Source of the DNA: Hypsibius dujardini
Taxonomy: Eukaryota > Tardigrada > Eutardigrada > Parachela > Hypsibiidae
NCBI GenBank assembly: GCA_001579985.1
Contig: LRSR01000415.1
Location: forward strand, 20,686 to 84,685
DNA length: 64,000 bases
Direction of reading: 5' to 3'
A program made the translations under genes and the position numbers. Below the pieces are notes generated by a model that saw only the letters and a list, made by a program, of their open reading frames with translations, had not been told where the DNA came from and did not search any database. This document shows positions 10,301-19,302 of this stretch, one piece after another; the stretch's first letter is position 1; each line of letters begins with the position of its first letter.

Positions 10301-13300
10301 ATTTTGAAGAAACCTGTCAATCCGGAACCGGTGATTGGAAAAGCAAAGGTCGCCAAGCCCCTTGTGTTACCAAAAGAATCTGAGTTCCAGGAGATTGATG
10401 GACCAGTTTCAATGTTAGAATCGATGAGTTCGAAACATGAATCACTCGGCGGTGACCCAGTGGAGGCGATTACTGAGGAATTAAGTAATTCTTCACCAGG
10501 CAGTTCCCCGGAAGTTACAGTACCAGTACAGATACCGACTGTACCGATGAAGAGGTTAAAGCGGGACCCTACACTAATTGAAGAGATTGTGTCTAGTGAA
10601 ACCGATACCCCCATCGAGGAGGTCATGGAAAAGGATGATGATCCTAAGCATGCCGATAAGGACTGGATTGCCATTAAAGCAAACAGCAGGGACCAGGTCC
10701 GAGAGGCCCAACGGAAGGAACCATTAATCAAAAGATTGATGGATATTTGCGAAAGAAAAGGTGTTCCCCCCGACAGATCCGAAAGGATCCAGTCGAAACA
10801 CTACGTGATGAGAGATGGAATCCTATTCCGGCAGGAACAACGTGGTCCGTCGATAGTTGAGCTATTGTATGCCCCTAAGTCGATGAGATCCAGTCTCTTG
10901 TTTGATGCACATGACAATCACTTGTCAGGCCATTTTGGGTGGAACAAAGTGCTCACAAGATTGACAGCAAAGTTTTACTGGCCGAGGATGAGAAGTACAG
11001 TTAGATTGTATGTACAGACATGCAATGAATGCCAACTTCACGGTTCAGGACAACGGTCCGCGCCCCAAGGGTATCTTGGGCAGACTTTAGTCGGCGGAAT
11101 CGGTGAAGTGGGAGCAGTTGATTTTTGTGGTCCGATGGAAGAGACGTCAAGAGGAGCCAGGTATATTCTTGTATACACGGATTTATGTTCGAAATACATC
11201 ATTGCCATGGCAACTTACGATTGTAAGTCTCAGACAGCGGCCCGATTTCTGTTTGAACGAGTGTTCTGTACAGCGGGTCCCCCGAAAATCTTGATCTCGG
11301 ACCAAGGATCACATTTTGTAGGACGCGTGCTACGGCATTTGGTGAACCTTGCTGGTGTGAAACACGTCACCACAACGGCATACCATCCGCAGGCAAATGC
11401 TAACGCGGAACGCCGGATGGGAATCATCAAGGCAGCACTGGCGAAACAGACAAATGAGAATAGGCGCGATTGGGACCGATTTCTCGACCCAACGGTATTC
11501 GCCTATAATACGGCAGTACATGCAACGACACAGCAGACTCCGCAGCTCCTATGGTACGGGCGAGAAGCACGAACGCCATTGGACGCGAGAGCGTTGGAGA
11601 CATCGTTCCAGTATTATGAAAAAATTCCAGACCTACTGCGTGAAATCACGCGTACGTTAGCAGCAGTGCAAGAAGATGCTCATGCAGGTGTTGAGATTTT
11701 GCATCGGAAACACCAGGATCAACTTGATCCAAAAAGACGCGGTGTGACCTACAAAGTGGGAGACCTTGTGATGATCCATAAACAAGCACGAACTGGCGGT
11801 GGTCGATCGGCGCTGGACTCAGCGTACGAAGGTCCCTACGTCATCGCGGGCATCCCTAAGACGAACGTTTTTAAAATCAGGAACCCCCTGAGCGACAATC
11901 CAGGTCGTACGTTTAATGTCGAGAGGTTGAAGCCGTTTTATTCAAGGACCGAACTCTACCAGTCTCCAGATGTTTTTGGAGAACTTACACTCCATAAAGA
12001 TTTTGCCCCAGGAGGGAAAAAGGAAAAATTACTCCCAATTCCCCCGGACATGTCTAAAAAAGACGTCGAGATGGAAGAGGAAGGCATGAAAGAGCTAACG
12101 AAGAAAGCTCAGAAAGAAATTAAGATTAATCGGCAGTTGCGACAGCCGACGACTATTGAACCAGATTGCCGGGAAGAACTTCCTCGAGCTAAGTCAGGAC
12201 GGAAGAGATATCGACCAATAAGTTGGGATGATTTCACTCACCGTAATCATTGGTCGCCATCGCATATTGACCAGAGATCGAAATTTGGAGCCACGCAGTT
12301 ACCGAAAGGTTTTGCGAAGAGCGTCCAATGGGAAGAGCAGCAATGTGCGAATGCACAGGATGACTTTGCCTATCATTATGGACAGTTTGACCCGTGTGAT
12401 TTACAGGGAGGTGCGGTTGAGGATGATAATATCCCCCCACCCCTTTCAGTTCGAAACGAACAATTGAATACCAACCCGGTATCATTACATCGGAGACGTT
12501 TACCGCCAATGGGCTTATATACCAGGGCAGATAGTGAGTGGTTGATGAGTCGTCGATTAACATCAGTCCCAACTAACTCGAACGGAAATTGCTTGTATGA
12601 AGCAATCTCAGAACAGCTGTTCTGCAGTAGCAGATATCATGTTGAACTTCGAGCACATACACAGCGTTTCCTTGAACAGAATCGAGAAGTTCTGGAAGCT
12701 TTTCCGGAATTTGATGAAGATCCAGATATTACATCGGCGCGTTTTGCTGATACTGTCGCGGAGGCAACCCGACGAGCGAGGGAAGCAACGCAGTTACGAC
12801 TGACACGGATCGGTACACTTGGCGTGTTTGGTGGTCAAGACTCGATTGCGGCTATTTCATTAATGTACAACTCAGTGATTTATGTCCATCAACCTGAGAC
12901 TGGCACAACCATTCAGTTTTCACCGCGAGGTGAAGAGGACCGAGGTCAATTCCTTCAAATCCACCTGGCTTACCGTGGAGGTAGCCATTACGATGGTTTA
13001 CGCTACCGGGACATAAATAATCCAGAGCATGTGCGTTTCCCTGCGAGGATATTGCTGACCGAGGATGGTAATCTTTTCGGAAATTTTGGTATTGACCATC
13101 GTGCGCCTGAGCGGTGCCGATGGGTCCAACCACCAATCATGCATAATCCGCAGCGGTTTACTTGCCCAAATCGGTACGCCGATTGGACAGTACCATTGCT
13201 CCGTCGATTATGTGAAGAACCACAGCCAGCTGTGGTTGGTAATGGCACTTTTAGAATCAGAGGATCTGATCAGGGTATTGTGTTTGAGGCTACTGGGCAA

Positions 13301-13879
13301 TCACAAGCGACAGCTGTGAACCCTAGTAAGGCTCTCCAACCTTCCTTGTCACTTCAATCCTGGATATCAGGAAGGAATACAAGTGATGACACCCGTGACA
13401 ATAATGAAGGAACATTGAGCTTGACAAGGCATCAACAAGATGTCGTCCGAGAGTTTATCGTCCGTCTTTATGCACACCAAGACAAGAGTACAGTACCTAG
13501 TCGGGTCTTGTTGGCACTTCCACCTCTTGAGCGCCGCATAGTCGCGGATACTGTTCATCAAGTGTTGTTAGGTCGCTTGGCGCGGTACAGAGAAGTCAGG
13601 GACTTCCGAGCGATAGCTCAAACAGTCCAGGCAATTAATGCGATTTATCGAAATTGGCTACGAGATACCGTTGAGGAATCTCATGGCAACGGCAACAGCG
13701 CTCCGGCAACGGGCGCGGTCCGGCCATGTATAGATATACAACAACGAAACGTGGGTGAGGTCAACAGAACTTGGAATCAAGCTATGAACCTCTCAGCCTG
13801 GCGGCACGGTCGATCCAGACAGGAGGAACCCCCTTCCTCTGAGAACGAAAAACCAAGCAAAAAGTCCACCTTCCGGTAG
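4337..13879 (+). CDS. pol: Pol polyprotein: protease, OTU, RT, RNase H, integrase, OTU (ORF2)
   Basis: 3180 aa in the -1 frame relative to gag. Order by residue: aspartic protease (D164-S-G-A167); first OTU-like domain (C471, H604); a linker and a beta-rich pre-RT segment to about 1350; RT with YLDD at 1567-1570; RNase H (D1716, and D1778 in TDHKAL); integrase with an HH-CC zinc module and D2262, D2322, E2358 (35 residues between the last two); second OTU-like domain (C2752, H2884). It copies element RNA, matures the polyprotein and integrates the cDNA. A normal Gypsy pol is 1000-1500 aa, so this one is more than doubled by the OTU domains and low-complexity linkers. No core catalytic residue is missing and no frame break is seen. 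It is probably made as a Gag-Pol fusion by the -1 shift. Confidence 0.92.
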   Translation: MSEEPVGHFSQEQRSPTEHTDHWKREPPDKSMSEQKFDEQPKIASLKVVKSSKHDWFPPWMTGLIEPKDIWLCDNTASSVHVQDSQVESDLKQSEIRLEDVPEGVFLISEVVSDDPDQIMNWPVDGPILQCQVAYSSDDRTGRVSYQSRVNVRINAYECKALVDSGASVSLISRELCTLMGIPIDSVEGPEHRKIKVQGITGHLIRCGDATSDVHLWIQGAPYWHRFLVMEGENNMLVLGNDFFQGKNFTYDFREMRLITHPEQKPPNEYDKLGRPKGPQSVLIQWPSNQRLTEEALISLHNRLENLAKEEVEHPARALVSKETYTCGFMWLNRPELTRDERQRYAIIISREFRASTGKLAELIRKGPVANRLSNIPPPVPADTDPKATESPILKPVIQRSIVQEPVELKTPGMKTVGFNGSGIDGPWRWLNCRKVSLHMQKVPPVDKWGINRSLASRNLVRVRNRGQGDCLFLAIADQLYGNEERHEGLRQRCAEFYRNKPKLLSCFPEYEDPDLPRPDLQPQKVKVWAATTIAKRIENMGKPGVEGGLDSLVAIVNLFKSHCYIHRPDTGTYNVIEPIGEEDWSEKPQIHVVLTHSPLGTGHYESLRFLADPEEEDPRKQPRARYYEEGYSGGVYLRDDTPFGTRGLERTKEQRQAAKELMDREKRYDHYRCLADRDLTDEELVYGDSVHSAIIRNERLRWGLDQYDRNIDYTVPPQPEWAIRSEYKTIRDDSQSKLDESGFVEQQLQPPQSIGVTDESDEEWSLKPSRLKLFKKKRWVPRRPKLRKGMKPPAEFITFTDIEGWETCIPTCNPLRVVDVQAHEPVLLIDFRVISKPTSPALRSILNSTDGRLDLVTEVPVVEERSQPLSASALAITSELHKVFEGFMMGMNNPSCETAETDECLFDFPPITPPLEFRDGYTVNTVFGHVSALSPTFDDGAVRESEIHCMNNFSGGALPEKIPIDGISVDIVTAVDGKYSIETIPIPPTPTDTCKSLENKSELSTTSTLTTTNVTKEQANYDKKWTGYAAAMRCARADKIIRSPPSGIIQADEKPLIESKDRPRYFKCLMARKVELPSKDENSEVEMIPETPVKKTFTKVKFFDGEESEVTEAAKAVRDELERQIEWWDRAFADKRVTDPGSDSDPRTLLQTLAPANTECTFDIAPWSFKQVMLQVPIAFRVPDGPYWFRADNRMWPPARQEEPPDICGVKEPELPWNKWLTIDQDAEVRGQRFSIRLTNDTPHRRRLPVGMMMGWIKPGKTSAVFDEDLNDPLSPVHAYDRFMDSLIENQTYEFCPNIDDKLPLFRKSFEKLVRDPVRQSWIEGSGVAEDLEKPEPPLLPPEESKSGPVWEYFLEQLDQIEWDKNAPPEKVSKCKDMLWRLNKVFPQKDHVFELGSAVPWNHEINELPNSKPVSFPPVKASAERKARLREFVSEQLAAGVIRPSNSPYAAPAHIVPKKGNPQGRFVVNYKALNTQTRKDRYPLPRIDDIMNSVGSATRFCTLDLLAGYNQIPIRPDHIEKTAFIVPDGLFEYVRMPFGLCNAPATFQRAMDDTLSGLKWNICLVYLDDVVAFGKDDDQAIERLQIVLQALIRKGFVIKPKKCQMLMQQMSFLGHMVSEDGIRADPAKTRAIGEMPAPRTKTQLLRFLGMANFYRQFVMGFALKAQPLHALLKGDAKWKWGPEEQEAFESIRMALATDGVITHFDPDKPSYIHVDACVTGIGALLLQDEKIVACASRSLNIHESRYSVTELEGLAVKYAMDQFRHYIEGTRVIVYTDHKALVPMMRRNARESNSKRINRWMEGTLADADFDIRYKKGSSNEDADALSRNPVDPAPVVEVYEDEVPEIGTIQIKFPEPETVTGYDLTGNQHLCEVPWQVRVWKQAHANHLLESRELEWQWFLRQIGKKSHPMDLLLSRPVTIFEDPPQWLPEGYWRGKVNEFYQDQAKDELVWMMHDGTPLPLIPATTTVKLQFSTAATPAAYGITKTILKKPVNPEPVIGKAKVAKPLVLPKESEFQEIDGPVSMLESMSSKHESLGGDPVEAITEELSNSSPGSSPEVTVPVQIPTVPMKRLKRDPTLIEEIVSSETDTPIEEVMEKDDDPKHADKDWIAIKANSRDQVREAQRKEPLIKRLMDICERKGVPPDRSERIQSKHYVMRDGILFRQEQRGPSIVELLYAPKSMRSSLLFDAHDNHLSGHFGWNKVLTRLTAKFYWPRMRSTVRLYVQTCNECQLHGSGQRSAPQGYLGQTLVGGIGEVGAVDFCGPMEETSRGARYILVYTDLCSKYIIAMATYDCKSQTAARFLFERVFCTAGPPKILISDQGSHFVGRVLRHLVNLAGVKHVTTTAYHPQANANAERRMGIIKAALAKQTNENRRDWDRFLDPTVFAYNTAVHATTQQTPQLLWYGREARTPLDARALETSFQYYEKIPDLLREITRTLAAVQEDAHAGVEILHRKHQDQLDPKRRGVTYKVGDLVMIHKQARTGGGRSALDSAYEGPYVIAGIPKTNVFKIRNPLSDNPGRTFNVERLKPFYSRTELYQSPDVFGELTLHKDFAPGGKKEKLLPIPPDMSKKDVEMEEEGMKELTKKAQKEIKINRQLRQPTTIEPDCREELPRAKSGRKRYRPISWDDFTHRNHWSPSHIDQRSKFGATQLPKGFAKSVQWEEQQCANAQDDFAYHYGQFDPCDLQGGAVEDDNIPPPLSVRNEQLNTNPVSLHRRRLPPMGLYTRADSEWLMSRRLTSVPTNSNGNCLYEAISEQLFCSSRYHVELRAHTQRFLEQNREVLEAFPEFDEDPDITSARFADTVAEATRRAREATQLRLTRIGTLGVFGGQDSIAAISLMYNSVIYVHQPETGTTIQFSPRGEEDRGQFLQIHLAYRGGSHYDGLRYRDINNPEHVRFPARILLTEDGNLFGNFGIDHRAPERCRWVQPPIMHNPQRFTCPNRYADWTVPLLRRLCEEPQPAVVGNGTFRIRGSDQGIVFEATGQSQATAVNPSKALQPSLSLQSWISGRNTSDDTRDNNEGTLSLTRHQQDVVREFIVRLYAHQDKSTVPSRVLLALPPLERRIVADTVHQVLLGRLARYREVRDFRAIAQTVQAINAIYRNWLRDTVEESHGNGNSAPATGAVRPCIDIQQRNVGEVNRTWNQAMNLSAWRHGRSRQEEPPSSENEKPSKKSTFR
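5702..6172 (+). other. OTU-like cysteine protease domain 1 within pol
   Basis: Residues about 456-612. The Cys box reads GQGDCLFLAI with the nucleophile C471, and the His box is TGHYESLRF with H604. Between them are FPEYEDPD and GEEDW, both typical of OTU folds. The position three before Cys, where Asp of the DGxC motif normally sits, is Gln468. It lies between the aspartic protease and RT. The family removes ubiquitin or acts as a viral polyprotein protease; which applies here is not known. Confidence 0.8.
12539..13012 (+). other. OTU-like cysteine protease domain 2 within pol
   Basis: Residues about 2735-2892, after the integrase. The Cys box is NSNGNCLYEAIS (C2752) and the His box is GSHYDGLRY (H2884). 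It shares with domain 1 the same Cys-His spacing (132 against 133), the FPE-acidic-DPD patch, GG-DS, Y-H-P-TGT, GEED and QIH, so the two are clearly related. Asn2749 replaces the usual Asp three before Cys. Confidence 0.8.
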
Positions 13880-14417
13880 GTCACGACCAGGGAGAAGTGT
13901 TGGGACTCAAATTGATTCGGTTCTGATGGAATTAAGGCTTGACAGCGTTTTACGAAACGAAAGAGCATTTTGGTTCAGGAATTTTCAACCATCGAATGAT
14001 GATCAGATTTTGGGAAATTCGGAAAATCGATAGCCCCCGAATTGGGATGACATGTCATCTGGGCGAGCTGCCAAGCGAAGAAAAGCGAACGAGCTGGTTA
14101 AACAGCGGCGTCCCACTTCGCCACCGGTTGACCCACGTCGACAGACGCGTGATCCAACCAGGGTAGAAAGGAGAAGTCAGTCTCCCCCATACATCGACAA
14201 TTTTGCTTGGAAGAGTATTTTAAGATCGGTAGATCTTAGACCTTTAAGATCGGTAGATCTAATACCTTAATGAGCAAATATTTTTCGTTGATTCTTCGAC
14301 AGAAGATGAGAAAAAGAAGGTTGCCAGCTACTGAAAAGTAATTGTGTCGTTTTTGGAACTGAGAAAAGATGTGTGTACAGTACAGTATACCTAAATTTAC
14401 AGTAGGTACGACTACTA

Positions 14418-15528
14418 GTAGAAATGGTGTAACGGAATCTGGTGCCACAGCATGATTAATAGCAAGTTTAACACGGTTCAGTTTGTCGGCATAACCTTCA
14501 GGGATCGACAGATCTAATCTCTGAGAGAGCGAATCCTCTTCGTTGACTCTTCGACAGAAAATGAGGAAAAGAACGTTGCCGACGACTGACGAGATTGTGT
14601 TTATACTTTGCTTTATAATGCGACGTTTTTGTTGTTGTGTTAATTGGTTGTCAAATCTACAGTGAGTAACCCCATTCGTAGAAATGGCACGACTAAAACA
14701 GACGCTAAGTTCTTGACTCAGTATTAAAACACCGAGAAATTATGAGGTTGTGTTTTTATCATGGAAACCACCCTCCCCCCGATGGAAGGTTGAATGAAAC
14801 TACGATGATTGGATTGATTGATCAATATGTTGGTCGCTCTCCAATCAGCCGATGACTACAATGGTAGAAATGTCAGGCTGTATCGTGAGTAAGCAGGGCT
14901 GCATGCGGAAATCGATTGATTTATTGATGCAGTGTGATTTCAGATATTTCATAACTTAGTAGTAATAACTTTTGTTGCCGAAACAATAATAAAAGTTATT
15001 TACGTAGATACTAGTACAGTATTTGTGCATTCAGATCGATAGATCCGGGAACGACAACAGAATTCCAGTTCTGTTCTACCACAGCGTCAAACTGAGTAGA
15101 AATGGATGAGTGGGCAGGGCGAAAACTGACCTTAACTTGGTACAGACGCCCAAGAAACGAATCAAGCAGCATAACATAGTTTTAGGTGTAGAGTGAAAAC
15201 CGCACTGGAAGCACTTGTTTTGCGTGGCGTTGACCTAGTCGTTGGATATGTGGTTCAAAGGATCTTTCATGTCAACGAGAACGCAAATCCCAGTTTAGTA
15301 TGAAATTACCGTAAAAACGATGACCAGCGGTCATCGTGCTGTATTTCGTTTTGTCGGCTACGAATGGAGAACCTCCACGTTCGAACACCAAACAACAGAA
15401 AAATACGAACAGCGAGAACTCGTTATAAGGCGCATGGTTCAAACCCCATCGGAAACGGTTGTTTTTGTATGTTTTAACCACCTACTGATGATTGAAGTAA
15501 AAATTCCCGTCAACCCAGGTAGAAACGG
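14418..15528 (+). repeat. Five-fold recurring GTAGAAATGG motif in degenerate modules
   Basis: The motif occurs at 14418, 14678, 14864 (nine of ten bases), 15096 and 15519 (GTAGAAACGG), all on the plus strand and 190-420 bases apart. The first two sit in longer similar blocks (TTCGTTGA-TCTTCGACAGAA-ATGAG) around 14290 and 14545. This looks like an old tandem array that has decayed around a conserved core. Confidence 0.5.
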
Positions 15529-15987
15529 CTCTGAGTCGATGACGCGACAAGATTGTCGAAACCAATCTGAAAATTTCAGGAATGGAGGTATGATAATTCT
15601 GAAGATGGAGGTTACACGAATGCACAGTGCGAAACAGATATCTGCATAGAAGCTGAGATGCTCAGTAACAATGAAAGTGATAGAGATGAAAAAGATGACA
15701 ATGATAACTTGAACGACAGTTTGAGATTGTCAAATCTTGATGAAAATCTACCAGGTATATGAGTAGATGATGACGAAGAGGGACCCTCCACTTTGGAGTT
15801 GGAAGCGGCGGCGGACCTTCCCAACCGGTCTTCGGACAGGGACAGAGTAGTTTCACCCCCACCAACGCCCATGCGGGTTCGCACAGTGGACGAGGTGCCC
15901 CTCGATCGAGAGGCAATATGTAAAAATCGGAACTTTTAACCAGGCGTCGAAGAAGTCTTAAGTCTTTCCGACTGGCCTGAGTTATCC

Positions 15988-15989
<2 letters not shown>

Positions 15990-16029
<40 letters not shown>
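15990..16029 (+). repeat. 40-nt homopolymeric T run
   Basis: Uninterrupted T from 15990 to 16029, about 680 bases before ORF3. It could be a polypyrimidine tract, a captured reversed poly(A) tail, or simple slippage. Confidence 0.9.
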
Positions 16030-16030
<1 letters not shown>

Positions 16031-16707
16031 GTTGGAGTCTCGGAATATTATTCTTATTGGAGATATCGTGTTCGAAATTTACGAACTCGTACCAATTTCT
16101 TCAAGTATTCATGAAATTGTCACGACGGAAAAGGTGCTTTGGCATATTCCGAAACATTCGTGACAAGTTGAACAGTTGATTGTTTGCAAATCTTAAACTT
16201 GAAATGTTTGGCGGAACAGAGGGAACAGAAAAGTTTTTGTTGGAATGAGCGTACACCGAACAGCATAAACTTATGCTGGGGGGAGGGGTGAAACCGCCAT
16301 TATTCAGTGGAAACTCACGATGGTGAGTCGTACATTGATCGACTGATTGGCGATGGTGTCGACAGACACTGAGAAGTTGCAAGGTCTAAAAACTCAGAAT
16401 TAGAACGGGAGGGCCAGTTGGTTGATCGTTGGATTGTGGACACACCGACAAAGAGGCGTTCCCCCTGGTCGAGTTCAATCCAATCCAGTGAACTAACTGA
16501 ATCACCGGCACGGCAGGCGCGGAACAACTGACGACTGTCAGTGTGATTTTGCAACTTCCTCCTCCGCCGCCATCAGCGATTTTTGGACTTTCGACGGACT
16601 TTGTGTGACTTCCCCCCTTCGGACAGCTTCGCTCAGAATATTTTTGGATTCCCCTCGGAACAGCGATCTGTTTTTAGGCGTATCGGTATCAGCCGATTCA
16701 GGGCCCT

Positions 16708-19302
16708 ATGGAAGGAGATTCCCTGGAACAGGAAAGAGCCCGGCTGAAGTTGCTTGTTGAGAGTTGGAAGGACAAGGTTGGTTACGAACCTTGGATGGCG
16801 AACAGAGTTCCCGCAATGAGTTCGACAGAACTTGGTGCGGCCACGACTAATGGGAATCCCGAAGTGGGAATACCGATCGATCAGATCACAACCAGTTTGG
16901 CAGAGTTGGGTCATACTCAACAGAGTGTTGAAACCCCCGCCACGGTTGATGTTGATATGGTCCTTGACGGTCAGGACCCGAATGTGCAAGGGCCTATGGT
17001 GCACCCACCTGAGCTTGATGCCTCGGTGAGCCAGCCTAGTGCAGCTCCATTGGAACGGGTTGAAAATGAAGAAAACTTCGTTTTGGATGGTGAAGATGAA
17101 GAGACTGTAGACAATCGACAGATTGATGTCCCTGAGAGTATTATGCATGTCACGTATGACCCGGCAGAAGCGCCAGTCTTGGATGACATTGTGAAGGATG
17201 TGTCTGATAAGTACAACAATAAGATTGGTCAGTTCGGAAGACCTGATTGGTACCATAAGGATCGTGAGGCGACTGAGCCTGTGAGACAACTCACTAGGAA
17301 GGCCAGATATGATTGGATTCGGGAACTCCCGACCAATGTGAATGAAGAGAACGATGTGACTAGGTCCGGTGGATGGGATGGTGCGTTCTTAGAAACCCGT
17401 CGCCATCGTGGACCGTTGAAGTCAGTGAAGTTGGGAGTGGATGAAGAAGGGAAAGTGCAGTATCACTTCGATACGAAGCGACACAACTTTTACCTGGGTA
17501 CCAACGTGTACATGGTTGATTGGGAGGCTCGACCTCGAGAGAGGAGCAAACTGCCTAATTTTGTGACCGCCAGGATTATGGGTTACCTGACCTGGGAAGG
17601 GTATCCGTATTACGTGATTATCGTGTACCGGTGGGACATGCCGATGTTGTCCTGGATCCCAGAAGACATGTTAGTTGAGGTGAATCATTGGTGTGAGAGT
17701 GCAGAACCCCGTGATGCGCTGTACAAGTTTCCCAATTTTCAACCCAACAGATATGTGGTGGTGGCAGGTGAAGGTGGTTTGTACATCACTTGCGGTGTTG
17801 CCACTTGGAGTTCCACAGTTGACTACCACGAGATGTGGAATGTTCAGCGTGTGGTATTGCAAGAACATGAAGGCAAGATGTATTGGGTGAAAGTAGATTC
17901 GATACGAATCGTCCGTGCTATGGACATGTGTATCCCCTATATTGCGGAACTTCCGTTGCAAGTTGGTGGTGAGGAACGAATGTTGGCGGATAGTCACTTC
18001 AGCCACATTATTCCATCGAGGACAGATCCAGCCCCCGCTCAGCAAGCGAAGGGACAGTGGTCTGTTTTGAAACATTCATACATTAACGATTCGGCGTCGA
18101 ATACGAGGAATCTTACAGCCTTTGATCAACAGATCAGGTGGGATCCGTATTTCCCGAAGGATGACACGAAGAGAACTTTTATTGTGACACCCCCAGCTGA
18201 TCAGAAGAATTGGTGGGATACAAAAGAAGCCAGGAGTGCGAGTGGGTTGAGTGCGTCTCGTACGCCGGCCCCCCAGCCTCGTTTGGCCTTGGGTCCGACT
18301 GCGTCTGTGAGTGTGCGTGGTGGTGGTAGAGTTTTTAATCAGAGAGCCCGTGGAGGTTTTCAGAGACCTTACACCCCGAGTCAGACCTTTACTAATCGCG
18401 GAGGTTATCAGCCTTCGACAGAAGGAGAAGCAGCAGAACGAATGGATACCAGTTCGACAGATCTGGTTGGCAGGACAGATTTACCTGTGGTCCCGGCTGG
18501 TCAGCGCCAGACGCAGCGAATTGCTGTGATCTTGAGTTCGCCGATTACCCCGGAGGTGGCCCGGCAGAATGATGAAGCGATGCAGAGAGTTAATTTGAAC
18601 TTGCAAACTAGTTTAGCAGCAGCAATCGAACGTAATAGGCAGAATAACTTGGGAGGTTTTGTGAAACCAAATCCAGTTTTGACCCCAAGTACCAGTTTGG
18701 GAAGTGACCAGGTTAATCGTGGCAGATCTACCCGGCCGGTTACGGTAGCTGGTAATCAGCAGCGGAAGCGTGAGGTTTCGCGTGATTCTAGCGCTTACGT
18801 AGTTCCGACACGTGAGATTATCCGTGGCGATGATGGCTCGACGAGACCTGAAACTGACAACGAAGTTGCAGCGCGGCCCCCGCCGTGGCAGTACCGAGGT
18901 GCTGGCTCGCGGTTGAACAGTGCGCAACCTCCTCAAACAGTTCAAGATAACCAGCAGCAGCAGCCGCAGGGTAACAGTGGTCGACGGAAGCGCAATCGGC
19001 CTAATCAGTCGCGTACTTCTAGTTTGAACCGTGCCCCCCGGATGGCAAATCCAGTGGTTGGTGCTACCCCGGTTGCTGTGCAGCAGCAGGACTTGATGCA
19101 GATTTTGGCTAGTTTTCAGAGTTCGATCCTTGAACAGGTGAAAACAGTGATGAGCACGGCGCAGGTGGTGAAGCCCCCTCAGCAGAGTTGTTCGAATGGG
19201 TTTCAGGAAACACACCGTCGTGGTGGACCTGACGATGATGAAGCAGAGAATGAGAGGCAGTTAAGACGACCTTTGCTTGGGCAACCGACCTACTCTCGTT
19301 AG
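16708..19302 (+). CDS. ORF3 of the retrotransposon, unknown function, chromo-like patch
   Basis: 864 aa from an ATG at 16708. I do not recognise the protein. Residues 1-180 are acidic. About 185-430 look folded and are rich in Trp, Tyr and Val. From about 500 on it is Gln/Arg/Gly-rich, with RGG-like and KRKR-like patches that suggest nucleic acid binding. Residues about 285-330 (FVTARIMGY ... SWIPEDML) resemble the start and the W-P-L end of a chromodomain, but this is a weak match. I see no signal peptide or membrane helix, so it is unlikely to be an envelope protein although it sits in the env position. It is probably expressed from a spliced mRNA. The intact frame in a young copy argues that it is under selection. 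Confidence 0.8.
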   Translation: MEGDSLEQERARLKLLVESWKDKVGYEPWMANRVPAMSSTELGAATTNGNPEVGIPIDQITTSLAELGHTQQSVETPATVDVDMVLDGQDPNVQGPMVHPPELDASVSQPSAAPLERVENEENFVLDGEDEETVDNRQIDVPESIMHVTYDPAEAPVLDDIVKDVSDKYNNKIGQFGRPDWYHKDREATEPVRQLTRKARYDWIRELPTNVNEENDVTRSGGWDGAFLETRRHRGPLKSVKLGVDEEGKVQYHFDTKRHNFYLGTNVYMVDWEARPRERSKLPNFVTARIMGYLTWEGYPYYVIIVYRWDMPMLSWIPEDMLVEVNHWCESAEPRDALYKFPNFQPNRYVVVAGEGGLYITCGVATWSSTVDYHEMWNVQRVVLQEHEGKMYWVKVDSIRIVRAMDMCIPYIAELPLQVGGEERMLADSHFSHIIPSRTDPAPAQQAKGQWSVLKHSYINDSASNTRNLTAFDQQIRWDPYFPKDDTKRTFIVTPPADQKNWWDTKEARSASGLSASRTPAPQPRLALGPTASVSVRGGGRVFNQRARGGFQRPYTPSQTFTNRGGYQPSTEGEAAERMDTSSTDLVGRTDLPVVPAGQRQTQRIAVILSSPITPEVARQNDEAMQRVNLNLQTSLAAAIERNRQNNLGGFVKPNPVLTPSTSLGSDQVNRGRSTRPVTVAGNQQRKREVSRDSSAYVVPTREIIRGDDGSTRPETDNEVAARPPPWQYRGAGSRLNSAQPPQTVQDNQQQQPQGNSGRRKRNRPNQSRTSSLNRAPRMANPVVGATPVAVQQQDLMQILASFQSSILEQVKTVMSTAQVVKPPQQSCSNGFQETHRRGGPDDDEAENERQLRRPLLGQPTYSR

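Larger units (their letters stand above)
13880..16707 (+). other. Noncoding region between pol and ORF3
   Basis: 2.8 kb with no long reading frame on the plus strand. It holds two GATCGGTAGATCT-like repeats near 14225 and 14250, a degenerate copy of the block 14275-14340 at about 14535-14590, five GTAGAAATGG-type motifs and a 40-nt T run. An acceptor for a spliced ORF3 mRNA would be expected here, but I cannot choose one. Confidence 0.6.

Noticed and set aside
16633-17289. 218-codon minus-strand frame opposite ORF3
   Set aside because: Antisense shadow of the acidic head of ORF3, with no domain and no promoter.
16708-19302. ORF3 as an envelope gene
   Set aside because: No signal peptide, membrane helix, furin-like site or fusion peptide is visible.
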